Positions 24,143-36,565 of a stretch of 64,000 nt of DNA are shown here, piece after piece. Position numbers and translations under genes: made by a program. Position 1 is the first letter of the stretch. Each line of letters starts with the position of its first letter. The stretch is from NCBI RefSeq assembly GCF_026385475.1, contig NZ_JANIDW010000001.1, positions 186,001 through 250,000 of the forward strand, written 5' to 3'. Below the pieces are notes generated by a model that was not told the origin of the DNA, did not search any database, and was given only the letters and a program-made list of their open reading frames with translations. Source of the stretch: Bombella saccharophila. GTDB taxonomy: Bacteria > Pseudomonadota > Alphaproteobacteria > Acetobacterales > Acetobacteraceae.

Positions 24143-25714
24143 ATGTCTTTTCAGCATCCTTCTTTTGGTCATATTGACGATAAACGCATCGTTATTTTCG
24201 ATACCACTTTGCGCGATGGCGAGCAGTCTCCCGGCTTTTCCATGAATCTGGATGAGAAGCTGCGTATGGCCCATGCTTTGGCTACGCTGGGGGTTGATGT
24301 AATTGAGGCAGGCTTCCCCGCCGCTTCGGAAGGTGATTTCGAAAGCGTAAAACAAATTGCTGACCATGTAGATGGGCCTGTCATTTGTGGGTTAGCCCGT
24401 AGTGCTGCGCGGGATATTGAGGCCGCTGGTAAGGCGATTAAAGGTGCGCGCCGGGGGCGGATTCATAACTTTATTTCCACCTCGCCTCTGCATATGAAGT
24501 ACAAGCTGCGGATGGAGCCGGAGCGCGTGTTGGAGCTGATAGCATTCGGCAATAAGGAATCCCGCCGCTATACAGATGATGTTGAATGGTCAGCTGAGGA
24601 TGGCTCCCGGACGGAACCAGATTTTCTGTGTCGTTGTGTGGAAACAGCCATTGCGAACGGGGCAACGACTATTAACATCCCCGATACAGTCGGCTTTGCG
24701 ACCCCTGATGAGATGGAGCGTATCTTCACGATGTTGAAGGAGCGTGTCCCGGGGGCGGATCAGGTGATTTTCTCCACCCATAATCATAATGATTTAGGTT
24801 TGGCTGTGGCCAATACGTTGGCCTCTGTTGAGGGGGGAGCCCGCCAGATTGAATGTACGATTAACGGCATTGGCGAGCGCGCAGGTAATGCAGCACTAGA
24901 GGAAGTCGTCATGGCGTTGCGGACTCGGCATGACCGCTACGGTATGGAGACAGGGATTGAGACTCCGCGTCTGCTGGGGCTGTCCCGTTTGCTGGCGACC
25001 ATTACAGGCTTTGATGTCCAACCCAATAAGGCCATTGTGGGGCGTAACGCCTTTGCTCATGAGAGTGGCATCCATCAAGATGGTATCCTCAAACATGCCG
25101 GAACATATGAGATTATGACGCCGGAGAGCGTGGGCTGGACGAGTACCTCTTTGGTGTTGGGTAAACATTCTGGTCGTGCTGCTTTCCGCGATAAATTGAA
25201 GGCTCTGGGTTATGATGAGCTGAAAGAGGAGACAATTAACGCGGCCTTCCAACGCTTTAAGGCTTTGGCAGATCAAAAGAAGATCGTTTTTGATGATGAT
25301 GTGCGGGCTTTAGTGGATGATGAAAGTCGCGACCATGAGCGTATTCGTCTTATCTCTTTGGATCTGAAGGGTGGGACAGAACATGCCGCGCATGTTGTTA
25401 TGACGCTGGAGATTGATGGTGAGTCGCAGCACGTCACTGCAACGGGGAATGGCCCGGTGGATGCGGCCTTCCGTGCGTTAGGTGAGGCCTTCCCCCATGA
25501 GGCGACCTTAGCGTTATTCTCAGTAGCGAATGTGACTGAAGGGACGGATGCCCAGGCGCGTACGACGGTACGTTTGCAAGAGGGTGGCCGCCTTGTGGAT
25601 GGGCAAGGCAGTGATGCCGATACGGTTGTATCAGCCACGCGGGCTTATATTCATGCTTTGAATAAATTATTAGTGAAACGCTTACGCGGTGAACCCGCAG
25701 AGGATGTGGCCTAG
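24143..25714 (+). CDS. leuA: 2-isopropylmalate synthase
   Basis: A 523-residue enzyme that condenses 2-oxoisovalerate with acetyl-CoA, the committed step of leucine synthesis. The catalytic TIM barrel begins [15 protein letters not shown] and contains the metal motif [12 protein letters not shown] and [15 protein letters not shown]. The C-terminal LeuA dimer domain, the site of leucine feedback, follows with [17 protein letters not shown] precedes the ATG. It is a single-gene unit with a strong terminator after it and an attenuator before it, giving control at both transcription and enzyme level. Confidence 0.97.
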   Translation: MSFQHPSFGHIDDKRIVIFDTTLRDGEQSPGFSMNLDEKLRMAHALATLGVDVIEAGFPAASEGDFESVKQIADHVDGPVICGLARSAARDIEAAGKAIKGARRGRIHNFISTSPLHMKYKLRMEPERVLELIAFGNKESRRYTDDVEWSAEDGSRTEPDFLCRCVETAIANGATTINIPDTVGFATPDEMERIFTMLKERVPGADQVIFSTHNHNDLGLAVANTLASVEGGARQIECTINGIGERAGNAALEEVVMALRTRHDRYGMETGIETPRLLGLSRLLATITGFDVQPNKAIVGRNAFAHESGIHQDGILKHAGTYEIMTPESVGWTSTSLVLGKHSGRAAFRDKLKALGYDELKEETINAAFQRFKALADQKKIVFDDDVRALVDDESRDHERIRLISLDLKGGTEHAAHVVMTLEIDGESQHVTATGNGPVDAAFRALGEAFPHEATLALFSVANVTEGTDAQARTTVRLQEGGRLVDGQGSDADTVVSATRAYIHALNKLLVKRLRGEPAEDVA

Positions 25715-25715
25715 T

Positions 25716-25742
25716 AAAATGGGGGGATACCCCCCATTTTTT
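25716..25742. terminator. Intrinsic terminator of leuA
   Basis: An 11-bp perfect stem (AAAATGGGGGG with CCCCCCATTTT) and a 3-base loop is followed by TT; the A/T arms also supply a U-tract in both directions. It sits 2 bases after the leuA stop. Confidence 0.9.
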
Positions 25743-25935
25743 GTGAAAAAATAAGTTCATGAATATAACAGCTTATTAATAAGTGGGGTTTTCTGCGAAA
25801 AAAACGCTCAGAAGCGGGAATATGGCCTTGCTGAACGGTCGTGGGTCTTTATAATTTGCGGCGAATGCTGTGGATGGTATTCGGACCGTTTTCTTTACCC
25901 TCGTAAAAGCGGGGTCATCCTGCCAGGAGTTTTGA

Positions 25936-26982
<1,047 letters not shown>

Positions 26983-27060
26983 TAGAGCCTCTCTTGGCAG
27001 GGGTAACCTGCTGCCCTCTTTAGCTATAAGGTAGGGTGAGAGGGGAGGAGCCACCCTTTT

Positions 27061-27996
27061 ATGATCTCCATCCACACACGTCAGCTTTTGTCTGGGCTGG
27101 TTTTGCCGGTCTTTGTGTTTTTGGCTGTGGGGATCATTCTAACAGGGCAAATCTGGCCAGATAGGATGGCGCAGCTGCGTATGGGAGCTGTGCGCGATGT
27201 TGGGCCGGTTTATCAAGCGTTATTATTCCCGCAGCGGCAATTTCATAAATGGCAACTCACCTTACAAGGTGTTGGTGACCTTTTGGCGGAGAATGCCCGC
27301 TTACGGAAGGAGAACCGCAAACTTATTTATTGGTATGGGGAGGCACAAACCCTCAAGCAAGAAAATACCCGTTTAAAATCGGTCCTTCATTGGGGGGCAG
27401 AAGGTGCGCGGGACTATGTAAGTGGTTGGGTTGTGCGCGATGAGACAGGGCCGTATCTCCGGGCAGTCTTGCTTGATGTCGGAGGGCATCATGTTACTGT
27501 TGGTAGTCTCGCTGTGGATGAGGTCGGCCTTGTAGGGCGGGTGAGCGAAGTCGGCCCGCATGTGGTCCGTGTATTACTTATTGAAGATGCGGCAAGCCGT
27601 ATCCCCGTTACGCTGCAAAATAGCGGTGGGGATGCCATGATGATAGGCGATAATACGCTTTACCCACGCCTGATGTATTATAATCAGAATATTCATCCCG
27701 AGGAGGGAGAACATCTCGTAACACGGGCGCAAACGGCAGGATTAACCGGCGGTATTGCTGTAGGGCGGGTCCATTATTTGGCACCTGGGCAGCCTGTTGT
27801 GGTGCCAGATGCTGCGTTGGAGCATCTGGATTTAGTGCGTATTTTTGATGGTGATTTTATGCCAGAAGGGCCGGTAAGTTCTGGCCGTGTGCGGGAGAAA
27901 CCGCCGCTTTTGCCGGAGCAACATGATGGTAATACCCCCTCTACTTGGCAGAGTTTGCGCAGGTTTCTACCGTTTACATCTTTGCAGAATGGATAA
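27061..27996 (+). CDS. mreC: Rod-shape-determining protein MreC
   Basis: A 311-residue periplasmic scaffold of the elongasome. One N-terminal membrane helix (about 10-30) is followed by a coiled coil (LLAENARLRKENRKLIYW). Two beta domains follow, with the typical GLVGRVSEVGPHVVRVLLIED and a later GLTGGIAVGRV segment. It links MreB inside the cell with PBP2 outside. AGGGGAGGAG precedes the ATG. It lies 78 bases after mreB. Confidence 0.93.
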   Translation: MISIHTRQLLSGLVLPVFVFLAVGIILTGQIWPDRMAQLRMGAVRDVGPVYQALLFPQRQFHKWQLTLQGVGDLLAENARLRKENRKLIYWYGEAQTLKQENTRLKSVLHWGAEGARDYVSGWVVRDETGPYLRAVLLDVGGHHVTVGSLAVDEVGLVGRVSEVGPHVVRVLLIEDAASRIPVTLQNSGGDAMMIGDNTLYPRLMYYNQNIHPEEGEHLVTRAQTAGLTGGIAVGRVHYLAPGQPVVVPDAALEHLDLVRIFDGDFMPEGPVSSGRVREKPPLLPEQHDGNTPSTWQSLRRFLPFTSLQNG

Positions 27997-28046
27997 TTTA
28001 GAGGCCATGTTATTTATGAGAGTAGTATATTAAAGGGACGCGTAAA

Positions 28047-28613
28047 ATGGTCATGCGATTTGAGCACGGAGGGTTAGACCATGACGCTCTAGAAGGGGCT
28101 AGACAGCGGAAACTGATGGTCCGCATGCGGCGTAAGTTTTTCCCATGTATCATAATGGTGGTCCTGGCAGTTATCCTCTCCACGCCTTTTGGAATTTTAG
28201 GACAGATGGAGCTGCAAGTAGCCCTTATTTTGGGGACAGTGTGGTTCTGGTCGCTTTATCGTCCTGCCTTTATGCCGCTTGTGGGGTTGTTCTGCGGTGG
28301 ATTAATTGTGGAATTATTTAGTGTTAATCCGCCGGGTGTCCTTTTGTTTTGGATGTTGGTTGCTTATGGTGTTGCCCACGGATGCAGGGTAAGCCTATCG
28401 CGGCAGGGTTTCCTTTTAGCGTGGAGTCTCTACGGTCTAATTGTCCTGGGGGAAGCTCTAACGGATTGGGTTTTGATGGTTATTAGGGTTCGTGGCGCTC
28501 TTTCTGTCTATCCGATCGTATTTCAAGAGGCATTGGCGGTAGGAAGCTACCCTTTTTTGCATATTCTTTATCTATGGGGCCTTTCCGTTATGGAAAAGCA
28601 CGACAGATTGTAA
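28047..28613 (+). CDS. mreD: Rod-shape-determining protein MreD
   Basis: A 188-residue integral membrane protein with about five helices, recognised by position between mreC and mrdA and by the short FGILGQMELQVALILGTVWFW-like hydrophobic pattern of MreD. Sequence conservation in this family is low, so context carries most of the call. AAGGGA precedes the ATG. It completes the MreBCD complex. Confidence 0.85.
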   Translation: MVMRFEHGGLDHDALEGARQRKLMVRMRRKFFPCIIMVVLAVILSTPFGILGQMELQVALILGTVWFWSLYRPAFMPLVGLFCGGLIVELFSVNPPGVLLFWMLVAYGVAHGCRVSLSRQGFLLAWSLYGLIVLGEALTDWVLMVIRVRGALSVYPIVFQEALAVGSYPFLHILYLWGLSVMEKHDRL

Positions 28614-28684
28614 TAAACTATGGCGAATGTGGCTTAAATAGCTTGATTTTTCGTTTTTTAATCTTTTTTTAGCGTTTAGTATAG

Positions 28685-30619
28685 ATGTCCCTCCGGCGCA
28701 ATGATACCGGCTCGCTATTTCGGAGGCGGAGTAGCTCACCACCTGACCCGTCTTTTACGGAAGAACGGGCAATAGGGGGGGGTATGTTTACGCGCCGTGC
28801 CCTATTGTTATTGGCCGTGCAAACGGGCGTTATGGGCACTCTGGCACATCATCTTTACAAATTGCAGGTTGTAGAAGGCGGGACGTTAAAGGAGCAAGCG
28901 CGTCGTAATCGGACGAGTCGGCGGCAAATATCGCCCGCACGTGGGGAGATTTACGACCGTTGCGGTGTGCTCGTTGCGGGGAATAAGCCAAATTGGCGCG
29001 CTCTTGTGATGGTGGAGGAGACAACGGACCTCCAGGCGGTGGTGGATCGGTTTGCCACCATTGTGCCGCTAGATGAGCGGGACCGGGCCCGTATAGAACG
29101 GGACCGCAAACATATTCGTCGTTATGTGCCGTTGACGCTGAAAGAGTTCCTCACATGGGATGATGTGGCGCGTTTGGGGTTAAATGCGCCGAGCTTGCCG
29201 GGTGTGTTGATTGATGTTGGCACCACGCGCGAATATCCGTTTAAAGAGCTGATGTCTCATATTATCGGCTATGTCGCCCCGCCAAATGAGACTGATGTGC
29301 AGCATGATGCCGCCTTGGCCCTACCGGGGATGAAGATAGGCCGCGGGGGGTTAGAGCAAACGCAAGAGGCCACATTGCGGGGCCAGCCCGGCACGGTGGA
29401 GATGGAAGTCAACGCCTATGGCCGTGTGATGGGCGAGTTGGAACGTGTAGAAGGCCAACCCGGTGCGCGGCTAGGTTTGACGCTAGATACAGTGCTGCAA
29501 ACACGCATCAGAGAACGCATTGGTGAGCGTGTGGCGAGTGCGGTTGTGATGGATTGCCGCAATGGGGAGGTGATGGGGCTGGTCAGCACGCCCTCCTTCG
29601 ACCCCACTTTATTTGATGGCGGGATTAGCCGTACGCAATGGAATAGCTTAATTACCGACCCCGCTACGCCGTTGGTGGATAAAGCTGTGTCCGGTCTTTA
29701 TCCGCCGGGCTCTACCTTTAAGCCTGCCGTAGCATTAGCGGCATTGAAGGCCCATGCCATTACCCCTTCGGAGCGTTTTACATGCCCGGGTTATTATGAC
29801 ATGGGCGGGGTGCGCTTCCATTGTTGGAGCCGTTATGGGCATGGCTCTATTAACCTGCATCAGGCGTTGAAATATTCGTGTGACGTTTATTTCTATCAAG
29901 TAGCGCGCCGGTGTGGGATGGATGCGATTCACGAGGCTGCTGTTAGCTTAGGCCTAAGTGGCCATTTACCCATAGAGCTTCCCCATATGCGGGCGGGATC
30001 TGTCCCCACGCCAGAGATGCGGCGGCAGCATGGGCATCATTGGAATGGTGGTGACACCGTTAATGCGGGAATTGGGCAAGGCTTAGTGCAAACAACGCCT
30101 CTGGCTTTGGCTACATATACATCTCGCTTAGCTACGGGGCGGATGGTGCAACCCCATCTTGTTCGGACGGTGAGTGAGAAGCTTGTGCCGGAGGATATTC
30201 CTCCTCTGCCCTTTACGAAGGATTCTCTCATAGCCGCGCGGAGTGGGATGTTCGCGGTGGTGAATGAGCCACAAGGGACGGCTCCCAAAGCGCGTTTAAA
30301 CCTCCCCGGTGTACAAATGGCGGGGAAAACGGGCTCGGCACAGGTGCGTAATGTTCCCCGCGCTTTGCGTGAGAGCGGGCATTTTAACTCTATGAATCTG
30401 CCGTGGCAGTATCGCCCGCATGCGTTGTTCATCTGTTTTGCACCTTATGATAACCCGCGTTATGCGGTTTCGGTCGTTGTAGAGCATGGTAATGCTGGTG
30501 CGACAGAGGCCGCCCCGCTGGCCGCGCAGATTATGACCGATACGTTGGTAAGAGACCCTGCTAATCGGACGTCACTCTCGCGCGGGGTTGTGGCACGCGC
30601 TGATGATGTAAGCGAGTAG
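28685..30619 (+). CDS. mrdA: Penicillin-binding protein 2 (elongasome transpeptidase)
   Basis: A 644-residue class B PBP that crosslinks new peptidoglycan during elongation. A basic cytoplasmic tail and one membrane helix (about 37-58) precede the pedestal domain (SPARGEIYDRCGVLVAGN). The transpeptidase has all three motifs: STFK with S343, SCD with S398 (SxN variant) and KTG at 548-550. It pairs with RodA, encoded 9 bases after it. The length is normal. Confidence 0.96.
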   Translation: MSLRRNDTGSLFRRRSSSPPDPSFTEERAIGGGMFTRRALLLLAVQTGVMGTLAHHLYKLQVVEGGTLKEQARRNRTSRRQISPARGEIYDRCGVLVAGNKPNWRALVMVEETTDLQAVVDRFATIVPLDERDRARIERDRKHIRRYVPLTLKEFLTWDDVARLGLNAPSLPGVLIDVGTTREYPFKELMSHIIGYVAPPNETDVQHDAALALPGMKIGRGGLEQTQEATLRGQPGTVEMEVNAYGRVMGELERVEGQPGARLGLTLDTVLQTRIRERIGERVASAVVMDCRNGEVMGLVSTPSFDPTLFDGGISRTQWNSLITDPATPLVDKAVSGLYPPGSTFKPAVALAALKAHAITPSERFTCPGYYDMGGVRFHCWSRYGHGSINLHQALKYSCDVYFYQVARRCGMDAIHEAAVSLGLSGHLPIELPHMRAGSVPTPEMRRQHGHHWNGGDTVNAGIGQGLVQTTPLALATYTSRLATGRMVQPHLVRTVSEKLVPEDIPPLPFTKDSLIAARSGMFAVVNEPQGTAPKARLNLPGVQMAGKTGSAQVRNVPRALRESGHFNSMNLPWQYRPHALFICFAPYDNPRYAVSVVVEHGNAGATEAAPLAAQIMTDTLVRDPANRTSLSRGVVARADDVSE

Positions 30620-30628
30620 GGGAGGCTT

Positions 30629-31783
30629 ATGTCCCTCAAGGATTTTACTGTCCCTCGCACAGCGCGGCGTTTATTGCGAGCAGAGCCTAACCTACGCATG
30701 TTCTCGCGTTTATGGCAGATTAATTGGTTTTTTGTTCTGCTGGTGTGCTGCTTGGCTGGTGTTGGGTATATCGCTTTATATTCAGCAGGTGGCGGGCGTG
30801 CGGAAGCCTTTGCTCAACCGCAGATTATACGCTTTGGCTTTGGGCTTTTGATGATGTTGGGGGTAGCCCTTGCTAGCCCACGCGTTTTGCGGATGCTCTC
30901 TATCCCGATTTATGGTTTGTCCATCTTGCTTTTGGCTCTGGTGTTGAAAATGGGCCATGTGGGTAAGGGGGCAGAGCGATGGATTAATTTGGGGGGCTTT
31001 CAGTTTCAGCCTTCAGAGTTTTCTAAAATCGCGCTGGTGTTGATGCTCTCAACATGGTTTTACCGGATAGGGCGGGAGCGGATGGGAAATCCGCTGCGCT
31101 TGATTATCCCCGCGATTTTAACGGCTATTCCTGTCGTGTTGGTGCTAAAGGAGCCTAACCTTGGCACGGCAACCATTGTGGGTGTGATTGGGGCCTCGCT
31201 CTTTTTTGCCGCAGGGATGCGCTGGTGGTTAATCATCCTGCTGGCTGCGCCTATCCCGTTCTTAGGGCCATTTCTTTACAGCCACCTGCATGATTACCAA
31301 AAAGCGCGGATTGATACGTTTCTACACCCTGAGCATGACCCGTTAGGGGCGGGGTATAATATCCTACAATCGCGAATTGCCCTTGGGGCGGGTGGTCGCT
31401 GGGGGCAAGGCTATATGCATGGCACGCAGGGCCAGCTTAGCTTCCTGCCAGAAAAGCAGACGGATTTTATCTTCACCATGATTGGTGAGGAATGGGGCTA
31501 TGCGGGCGGTGTGTTGGTGATTGGTCTGCTCTTTCTCATCACAATGAGCGGGATGTTAATTGCACTGCGATGCCGTAATCGGTTTGGCCGGCTGGTCGGG
31601 CTGGGTATCTCGATGGATTTTTTCTTATATTGTGTTGTAAATCTCTCTATGGTGATGGGGGTCATCCCTGTTGGTGGGGTGCCTTTGCCGCTTATCTCCT
31701 ATGGGGGGTCGGCCATGTTGACAATGATGTTTGGTTTTGGCCTGCTTTTATCAAGCTGGGTCCATCGGGATGACCCTGATTAA
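30629..31783 (+). CDS. rodA: Peptidoglycan glycosyltransferase RodA
   Basis: A 384-residue SEDS-family membrane enzyme that polymerises lipid II in the elongasome. It shows about ten helices and SEDS motifs: FQPSEFSKIALVLML (with the conserved FQPSE), a large extracellular loop with the catalytic-Asp region (HPEHDPLGAGYN), LPEKQTDFIFTMIGEEWG, and GVPLPLISYGGSAML near the end. The ATG follows AGGGGAGG. It is translationally close to mrdA and ends the shape operon. Confidence 0.96.
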   Translation: MSLKDFTVPRTARRLLRAEPNLRMFSRLWQINWFFVLLVCCLAGVGYIALYSAGGGRAEAFAQPQIIRFGFGLLMMLGVALASPRVLRMLSIPIYGLSILLLALVLKMGHVGKGAERWINLGGFQFQPSEFSKIALVLMLSTWFYRIGRERMGNPLRLIIPAILTAIPVVLVLKEPNLGTATIVGVIGASLFFAAGMRWWLIILLAAPIPFLGPFLYSHLHDYQKARIDTFLHPEHDPLGAGYNILQSRIALGAGGRWGQGYMHGTQGQLSFLPEKQTDFIFTMIGEEWGYAGGVLVIGLLFLITMSGMLIALRCRNRFGRLVGLGISMDFFLYCVVNLSMVMGVIPVGGVPLPLISYGGSAMLTMMFGFGLLLSSWVHRDDPD

Positions 31784-31813
31784 AGCAATAAGCGTGAGAG
31801 GTAGTCGGTCTTT

Positions 31814-32473
31814 ATGCATGCGTGGCTTCTCCCCTTATTAGCGTTTACGACCGCTGGCGCGCTTTTCACCATTACGCCGGGGTTGGATTCCATCATGGTT
31901 TTACGGACAGCCGCAGCAGAGGGGCGGCGCGCTGGGGTAGGGGCCATTTTTGGCATCGCACTCGGGCTAACCATATGGGGCTTAGCGGCCGCTTTTGGGC
32001 TGACGGCATTATTGGCTGCCTCTAGCAAAGCCTTCTTCATCGTAAAATGTGTGGGGGCATTGTATTTATTATGGATAGGCTGCTCTCAGCTCTTTCATCC
32101 CAGGGCCGCGTTGACAACGTCCCCTCCAACGACATTCCGTCCCCCCCTTACATCTCGTCACGATTTTTGGTCCGGTTTCCGCCGAGGGGTGTTGACGGAC
32201 TTGCTAAATCCTAAGGCGGGGATTTTTGTGGTGACGTTCTTCCCACAATTCATCCCACCAGATGCTAATATTGTGGCTTTTACCTTAGTACAGGTGGTGA
32301 TTCAGGTCTTATTGACATTTATTTGGCTAGGGCTGCTGGTGGCTCTTACTGTGCCTTTAGCGCGGTTTTTTAATAAGCCGGTGGTGGTGCGGCGGCTTGA
32401 TCGGCTTACTGGGCTTGTGTTTATCGGGTTTGGGGCGAAGATATTCCTCACCCATAGCCCCGCCGCTCCTTGA
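31814..32473 (+). CDS. LysE/RhtB-family amino acid exporter
   Basis: A 219-residue membrane protein with about six helices. The N-terminal half has FTITPGLDSIMVLRTAAAEG and GIALGLTIWGLAAAFG, the core of the LysE signature. The central loop ends in GVLTDLLNPKAGIFVVTFFPQF, typical of RhtB. It probably exports an amino acid or derivative; the substrate is not decidable. It starts 30 bases after rodA but is unlikely to be functionally linked to the shape genes. A bidirectional terminator follows. Confidence 0.88.
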   Translation: MHAWLLPLLAFTTAGALFTITPGLDSIMVLRTAAAEGRRAGVGAIFGIALGLTIWGLAAAFGLTALLAASSKAFFIVKCVGALYLLWIGCSQLFHPRAALTTSPPTTFRPPLTSRHDFWSGFRRGVLTDLLNPKAGIFVVTFFPQFIPPDANIVAFTLVQVVIQVLLTFIWLGLLVALTVPLARFFNKPVVVRRLDRLTGLVFIGFGAKIFLTHSPAAP

Positions 32474-32484
32474 TAAGAACGGAC

Positions 32485-32525
32485 ATAAAAAGGCCGGTTA
32501 GGACATAACCCCAACCGGCTTTTAT
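32485..32525. terminator. Bidirectional terminator between lysE-like gene and glyS
   Basis: GCCGGTT (32493-32499) pairs with AACCGGC (32513-32519). T4 follows on the plus strand and T5 follows on the minus strand. It sits between convergent genes and can serve both. Confidence 0.85.
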
Positions 32526-32557
32526 GATGATGTGCTGAAAGTGTGATGAAGGGTGGT

Positions 32558-34660
32558 TTAGCCTTCAATCTTGCTAAAATCAGCAATGAGCCGCCCGCTT
32601 TGGCTAAAGCGTTTTAAGAGGCGCAGGCGATTGTTGCGTTGTGCTGCATCGTCTGCATTTACCGTGACGGCCTCAAAGAAGTGGTCGATCACCGGGCGTA
32701 GAGCGGCAAGATGCTGCATAACGCTGGTGAAGTCCTCCTTCTTCAAATGGGCATCAATAATAGGCCCAGCCTCTTTAAGGGCGTCATCTAGCGCACGCTC
32801 CTCCTCCTGCACATAGAGATGTGCTTCTGGCGTGGGGGCGTAGGGGCCGTCTTTTTTCTCCTCAATACGGAGGATGTTATTGGCACGGCGATAGGCGGCG
32901 AGAAGATTCTTCCCATCCTCTGTGCCTATCATGGTAGAGAGAGCCTCCACCCGGTTGAGCAGGCGGACGAGGTCACCATCTAAATGCTTAAAGAGGGTTG
33001 TGCCCTCTAGGGCTTGCGTGACGGCCAATGTGGCATCCAGCACGTCATGGCGGCGGCCCTCATTACGCAGTTGGACGCGCAGCCTATCGATGAAGAACCC
33101 ATCCATATCTTCAAGAGCGGAATCTTTACCGGCCTTGCTGGCATGAGGGATAGCCGCTTTGGAGAGCAGGTGGCCAAGGTCTAGGCGGAGGCCATTATCA
33201 CGAATGGTGCGGATGACGCCTAAAGCGGCGCGGCGTAACCCGTAAGGGTCGCCAGAGCCACTGGGTGTCTCCCCAATTGTGAAGAAGCCTGCCAGCATAT
33301 CCAGCCTATCAGCGAGAGCAACAGCGATGGAGATGGGCGCGTTAGCTGTTTGGTCGTTCAACCCGCGGGGCATGTAATGCTCAGCAATGGCTTGTGCCAC
33401 CTCTGAGGCTTCACCATTATGGGCCGCATAATAGCCCCCCATGACGCCTTGAAGCTCAGGGAACTCACCCACCATGCCCGTTGTTAGGTCTGCTTTAGCG
33501 AGCAGGCCCGCCCGCTTAGCATGGGCTATCTGCCCCTCATTAAGGCCCATATCTGTGGCGATGAGGCCCGCTAAAGTGGCGATGCGCTCTGCACGTTCTT
33601 TTTGCGTGCCAAGCTTAGCATGGAAGGTCACAGCCCCTAGCGCAGCGACACGCTCTGCGAGTTTGGTTTTGCGGTCAAGGTCCCAGAAATGCCGGGCATC
33701 AGCAAAGCGGGCGCGTAAGACGCGCTCATTCCCCGCGATGCAGAGGGCCCCTGCATCAGTGAAGCTTTGATTGGCGACAAAGGCAAAATAGGGAGCTGCT
33801 TTGCCTTCTTGCGTACGCAGGGCAAAATAGCGTTGATTTACCCGCATGGAGACCTGCATCACCTCTGGCGGAAGGTTCATAAAGGTATCATCAATGCGGC
33901 CGAGCAAAGGTACGGGATATTCCACCAACCCGCTGACTTCTTGGACAAGCCCTTCATCCTCAACGAGCTTTAAGCCTTTATCCTCGGCTAATTTATGCAC
34001 ACCATTGCGGATGAGATCAGCGCGTTTTTGTTCATCAAGGATGACATGTCGAGCCTCTAAATCCCGCAGCCATTGCGCCGTATTGGTGATGGTGAACGTG
34101 CCGGGGGAGAGGATGCGGTGACCCTCTGTCACATTGCCGCTTGTAAGGCCATGAGCATCATCATCCTGACGCGCAAGGCTGAAGGGGACGGTCTGCCCAT
34201 CCAACACACAGGCAATATGATGAAGCGGGCGCACCCATGTAAAGAGCGAACCATTGCCCCAACGCATCGCCTTAGGCCAAGGGAACTTCCATAATAGCTC
34301 TGGTAGCTGCTCGGCGATGAGAGCTGCTGCATTGATGGGCGGGAGCGTGCGATGGAGGACCCAAAAACCGTTCTCTTTTGTTAGAGCATCGGGGGAGACA
34401 CCATGTTTACGGCAAAAACCAGCGAGGGCTTTCTCAGGTGCACTCTCACGCGGTCCACGCTCGGAGAGGGTGCGCGCGGGGATGCTCTCATCCACCTCTA
34501 GGCTAGCGGCAATATGACGTGCCCCGTAAAAACCGCGCATAGTGCGGGGGTTGAGGGGGGCTAGGGCTTGCTCTAGCAAGCGGGTAAGGTCCTCTGCTGC
34601 GCGGGCTTGCATCCCGGAGGGGATTTCCTCACAAAAAAGGTCAAGTAGCAATTCAGCCAT
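32558..34660 (-). CDS. glyS: Glycine--tRNA ligase beta subunit
   Basis: A 700-residue beta subunit of the alpha2beta2 glycyl-tRNA synthetase. The family N-terminus [17 protein letters not shown] is clear, so I start at 34660 and not at 34687. The catalytic-support core has [17 protein letters not shown] and the HD-like segment, and the anticodon-binding domain is C-terminal ([19 protein letters not shown]). The start overlaps the end of glyQ by 8 bases, indicating translational coupling and equal subunit production. Confidence 0.96.
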   Translation of the reverse strand: MAELLLDLFCEEIPSGMQARAAEDLTRLLEQALAPLNPRTMRGFYGARHIAASLEVDESIPARTLSERGPRESAPEKALAGFCRKHGVSPDALTKENGFWVLHRTLPPINAAALIAEQLPELLWKFPWPKAMRWGNGSLFTWVRPLHHIACVLDGQTVPFSLARQDDDAHGLTSGNVTEGHRILSPGTFTITNTAQWLRDLEARHVILDEQKRADLIRNGVHKLAEDKGLKLVEDEGLVQEVSGLVEYPVPLLGRIDDTFMNLPPEVMQVSMRVNQRYFALRTQEGKAAPYFAFVANQSFTDAGALCIAGNERVLRARFADARHFWDLDRKTKLAERVAALGAVTFHAKLGTQKERAERIATLAGLIATDMGLNEGQIAHAKRAGLLAKADLTTGMVGEFPELQGVMGGYYAAHNGEASEVAQAIAEHYMPRGLNDQTANAPISIAVALADRLDMLAGFFTIGETPSGSGDPYGLRRAALGVIRTIRDNGLRLDLGHLLSKAAIPHASKAGKDSALEDMDGFFIDRLRVQLRNEGRRHDVLDATLAVTQALEGTTLFKHLDGDLVRLLNRVEALSTMIGTEDGKNLLAAYRRANNILRIEEKKDGPYAPTPEAHLYVQEEERALDDALKEAGPIIDAHLKKEDFTSVMQHLAALRPVIDHFFEAVTVNADDAAQRNNRLRLLKRFSQSGRLIADFSKIEG

Positions 34661-35549
34661 GGGTGGTGTCCTCCTCATCTCCAGCAAGCCAAGCTTCGCA
34701 GGCGGCTTTTGCTAATGTACGCACACGCCCAATATAAGAAGCACGCTCGGAGACGGAGATAACCCCGCGCGCATCTAAGAGGTTAAATAGATGGGAGGCT
34801 TTTAAGCATTGGTCATAAGCTGGCTGGGCCACACCGGCTTCAGAGAGGCGGATGGATTCAGCCTCGGCAGCGTTAAATTGGGCAAGGAGCATATCCGTAT
34901 CGGCAAGCTCGAAATTATGGCGGGAATAATCACGCTCAGCCCGGAGGAACACATCGCCGTAAGTGAGGCCCCGACCGTTGAAGTCGAGGTCATAGACATT
35001 CTCCACCCCTTGCACATACATAGCTAGCCGCTCCAACCCGTAAGTTAGCTCGGTAGAGGGGATGACCGTTGGGATGCCGCCAACCTGCTGGAAGTAGGTA
35101 AATTGCGTTACCTCCATCCCATCGCACCAGACTTCCCAACCAAGGCCCCACGCGCCGATTGTGGGGTTCTCCCAATCATCTTCAACAAAGCGGATATCGT
35201 GCTTCTCTGGGTCGATCCCAATCGCACGATAGCTCTCAAGCAGGAGGTTCTGGCTCTCTTGCGGTGTGGGTTTGAGCAGAACTTGATATTGATAATAATG
35301 CTGTAAGCGGTTGGGGTTTTCCCCATAGCGACCATCAGAGGGGCGGCGGCATGGCTGCACATAGGCCGCAGCCCAAGGCTTACGGCCAAGAGCACGCAAT
35401 GTAGTATGTGGCGAGAGTGTGCCTGCGCCGAGCTCGGTATCGTAAGGCTGAAGGATGGCACAGCCCTTTTGAGACCAGAACTGATGAAGACGCAGGATCA
35501 GATCCTGAAAACAAGGGGGCCGGGATGCGGACAATTCACGAGGCTCCAT
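34653..35549 (-). CDS. glyQ: Glycine--tRNA ligase alpha subunit
   Basis: A 298-residue class II catalytic subunit. Motifs include [62 protein letters not shown] and [20 protein letters not shown]. The start at 35549 (MEPRELSAS) fits the family length. The frame is open to 35762, but those residues look non-coding and would overlap the divergent DUF2076 gene. No clear ribosome site is seen before 35549, so the exact start is moderately sure. Confidence 0.95.
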   Translation of the reverse strand: MEPRELSASRPPCFQDLILRLHQFWSQKGCAILQPYDTELGAGTLSPHTTLRALGRKPWAAAYVQPCRRPSDGRYGENPNRLQHYYQYQVLLKPTPQESQNLLLESYRAIGIDPEKHDIRFVEDDWENPTIGAWGLGWEVWCDGMEVTQFTYFQQVGGIPTVIPSTELTYGLERLAMYVQGVENVYDLDFNGRGLTYGDVFLRAERDYSRHNFELADTDMLLAQFNAAEAESIRLSEAGVAQPAYDQCLKASHLFNLLDARGVISVSERASYIGRVRTLAKAACEAWLAGDEEDTTHG

Positions 35550-35736
35550 AAATGTAAAGCATGATTGGGGGCATTCTATAGGATGATGGGCATCATCGCT
35601 AGCAGTTAGAGGCCGATTTTGGCCGCCTTCGTGAGCGGGGCCTTGCAGGGGCGGGGAACAGTATCCTATCTTATAGAGAATAAAGGGCGATCTCCCTGAT
35701 TGGGACGACCCTGATGTGATGAAGGATAACATAGTC

Positions 35737-36540
35737 ATGAATTCGGAAGAACGTGATCTCATAAGCCGCTTTGTCGCCCGTGTTGGGGGTGGGGTAGGGC
35801 TGCCGAATGGTCAGGGGCCGGCAAGTCTCCCGCCTATAGACCCCGAAGCGGATCGTTATATCGCCGAGAACTTCCAGCGTTATCCTGAGGCACGTTACCG
35901 CATTACGCAGCTGGCTGTCGTGCAGGAGGCTGCTTTGGCACAAGCGCAAGCTCGTATTCGTGAGCTAGAGTTTCAGCTCCAACAAGCGCGGGGGGAGATT
36001 GCTTTGTTACAACAGCAAGTGGCGTCTCAATCTGGTTCGCAAGCAGGGCAATCAGGTGGTTTCTTCTCAGGGTTGTTTGGGCGTAATGGTCAAACGTCCG
36101 CTCCGCCGCGTGCTGCGTCTCTTCCTCCAGGGTGGGGGCCGGCCTCCGGGGCAGCAGCACCGGAGATGGGCCGCGGCTATGCCCCGCCACCAGGGTATCA
36201 GCCGGGGATGTTTGCTCGTTCTGGCTCTGGTTTTCTAGGGTCGGCTTTGACAACAGCGGCCGGCGTGGCTGGTGGTATGATGGCAGCACACGCACTGGAA
36301 GGGCTGTTCTCTGGCGAGCATGGCGCTCATGAAGGAGCTGTTGGAACAGGGGCCGATTTTGGTAATGAGACAACCATCGTCAATAATTATTATGGCGATG
36401 GGAATAATGGGGACTTTAACGGCCCACAAGGTGCCGATCCCTTTAATGGGAGTGGGACAGAAGCTGGAAGCTTCGGCGCACAAGATTTCGGCCCGCAAGA
36501 TTTTGCAGATGATAATGCGGATCGGGATGACTTTTTTTGA
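35737..36540 (+). CDS. DUF2076 domain protein
   Basis: A 267-residue protein that begins [16 protein letters not shown] and continues with [20 protein letters not shown] and a coiled coil (about 55-105, rich in Gln and Glu), all features of DUF2076. The middle is Gly/Pro/Ser-rich with one weak hydrophobic segment ([20 protein letters not shown]). The C-terminal third is Asn/Asp/Gly-rich. Family members are described only as putative sensor or stress-linked proteins, so the function is unknown. ATG 35737 is preferred because AAGGA lies about 10 bases upstream. A terminator follows. Confidence 0.85.
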   Translation: MNSEERDLISRFVARVGGGVGLPNGQGPASLPPIDPEADRYIAENFQRYPEARYRITQLAVVQEAALAQAQARIRELEFQLQQARGEIALLQQQVASQSGSQAGQSGGFFSGLFGRNGQTSAPPRAASLPPGWGPASGAAAPEMGRGYAPPPGYQPGMFARSGSGFLGSALTTAAGVAGGMMAAHALEGLFSGEHGAHEGAVGTGADFGNETTIVNNYYGDGNNGDFNGPQGADPFNGSGTEAGSFGAQDFGPQDFADDNADRDDFF

Positions 36541-36565
36541 AAGCGTATAAGGCCATAATATAGCG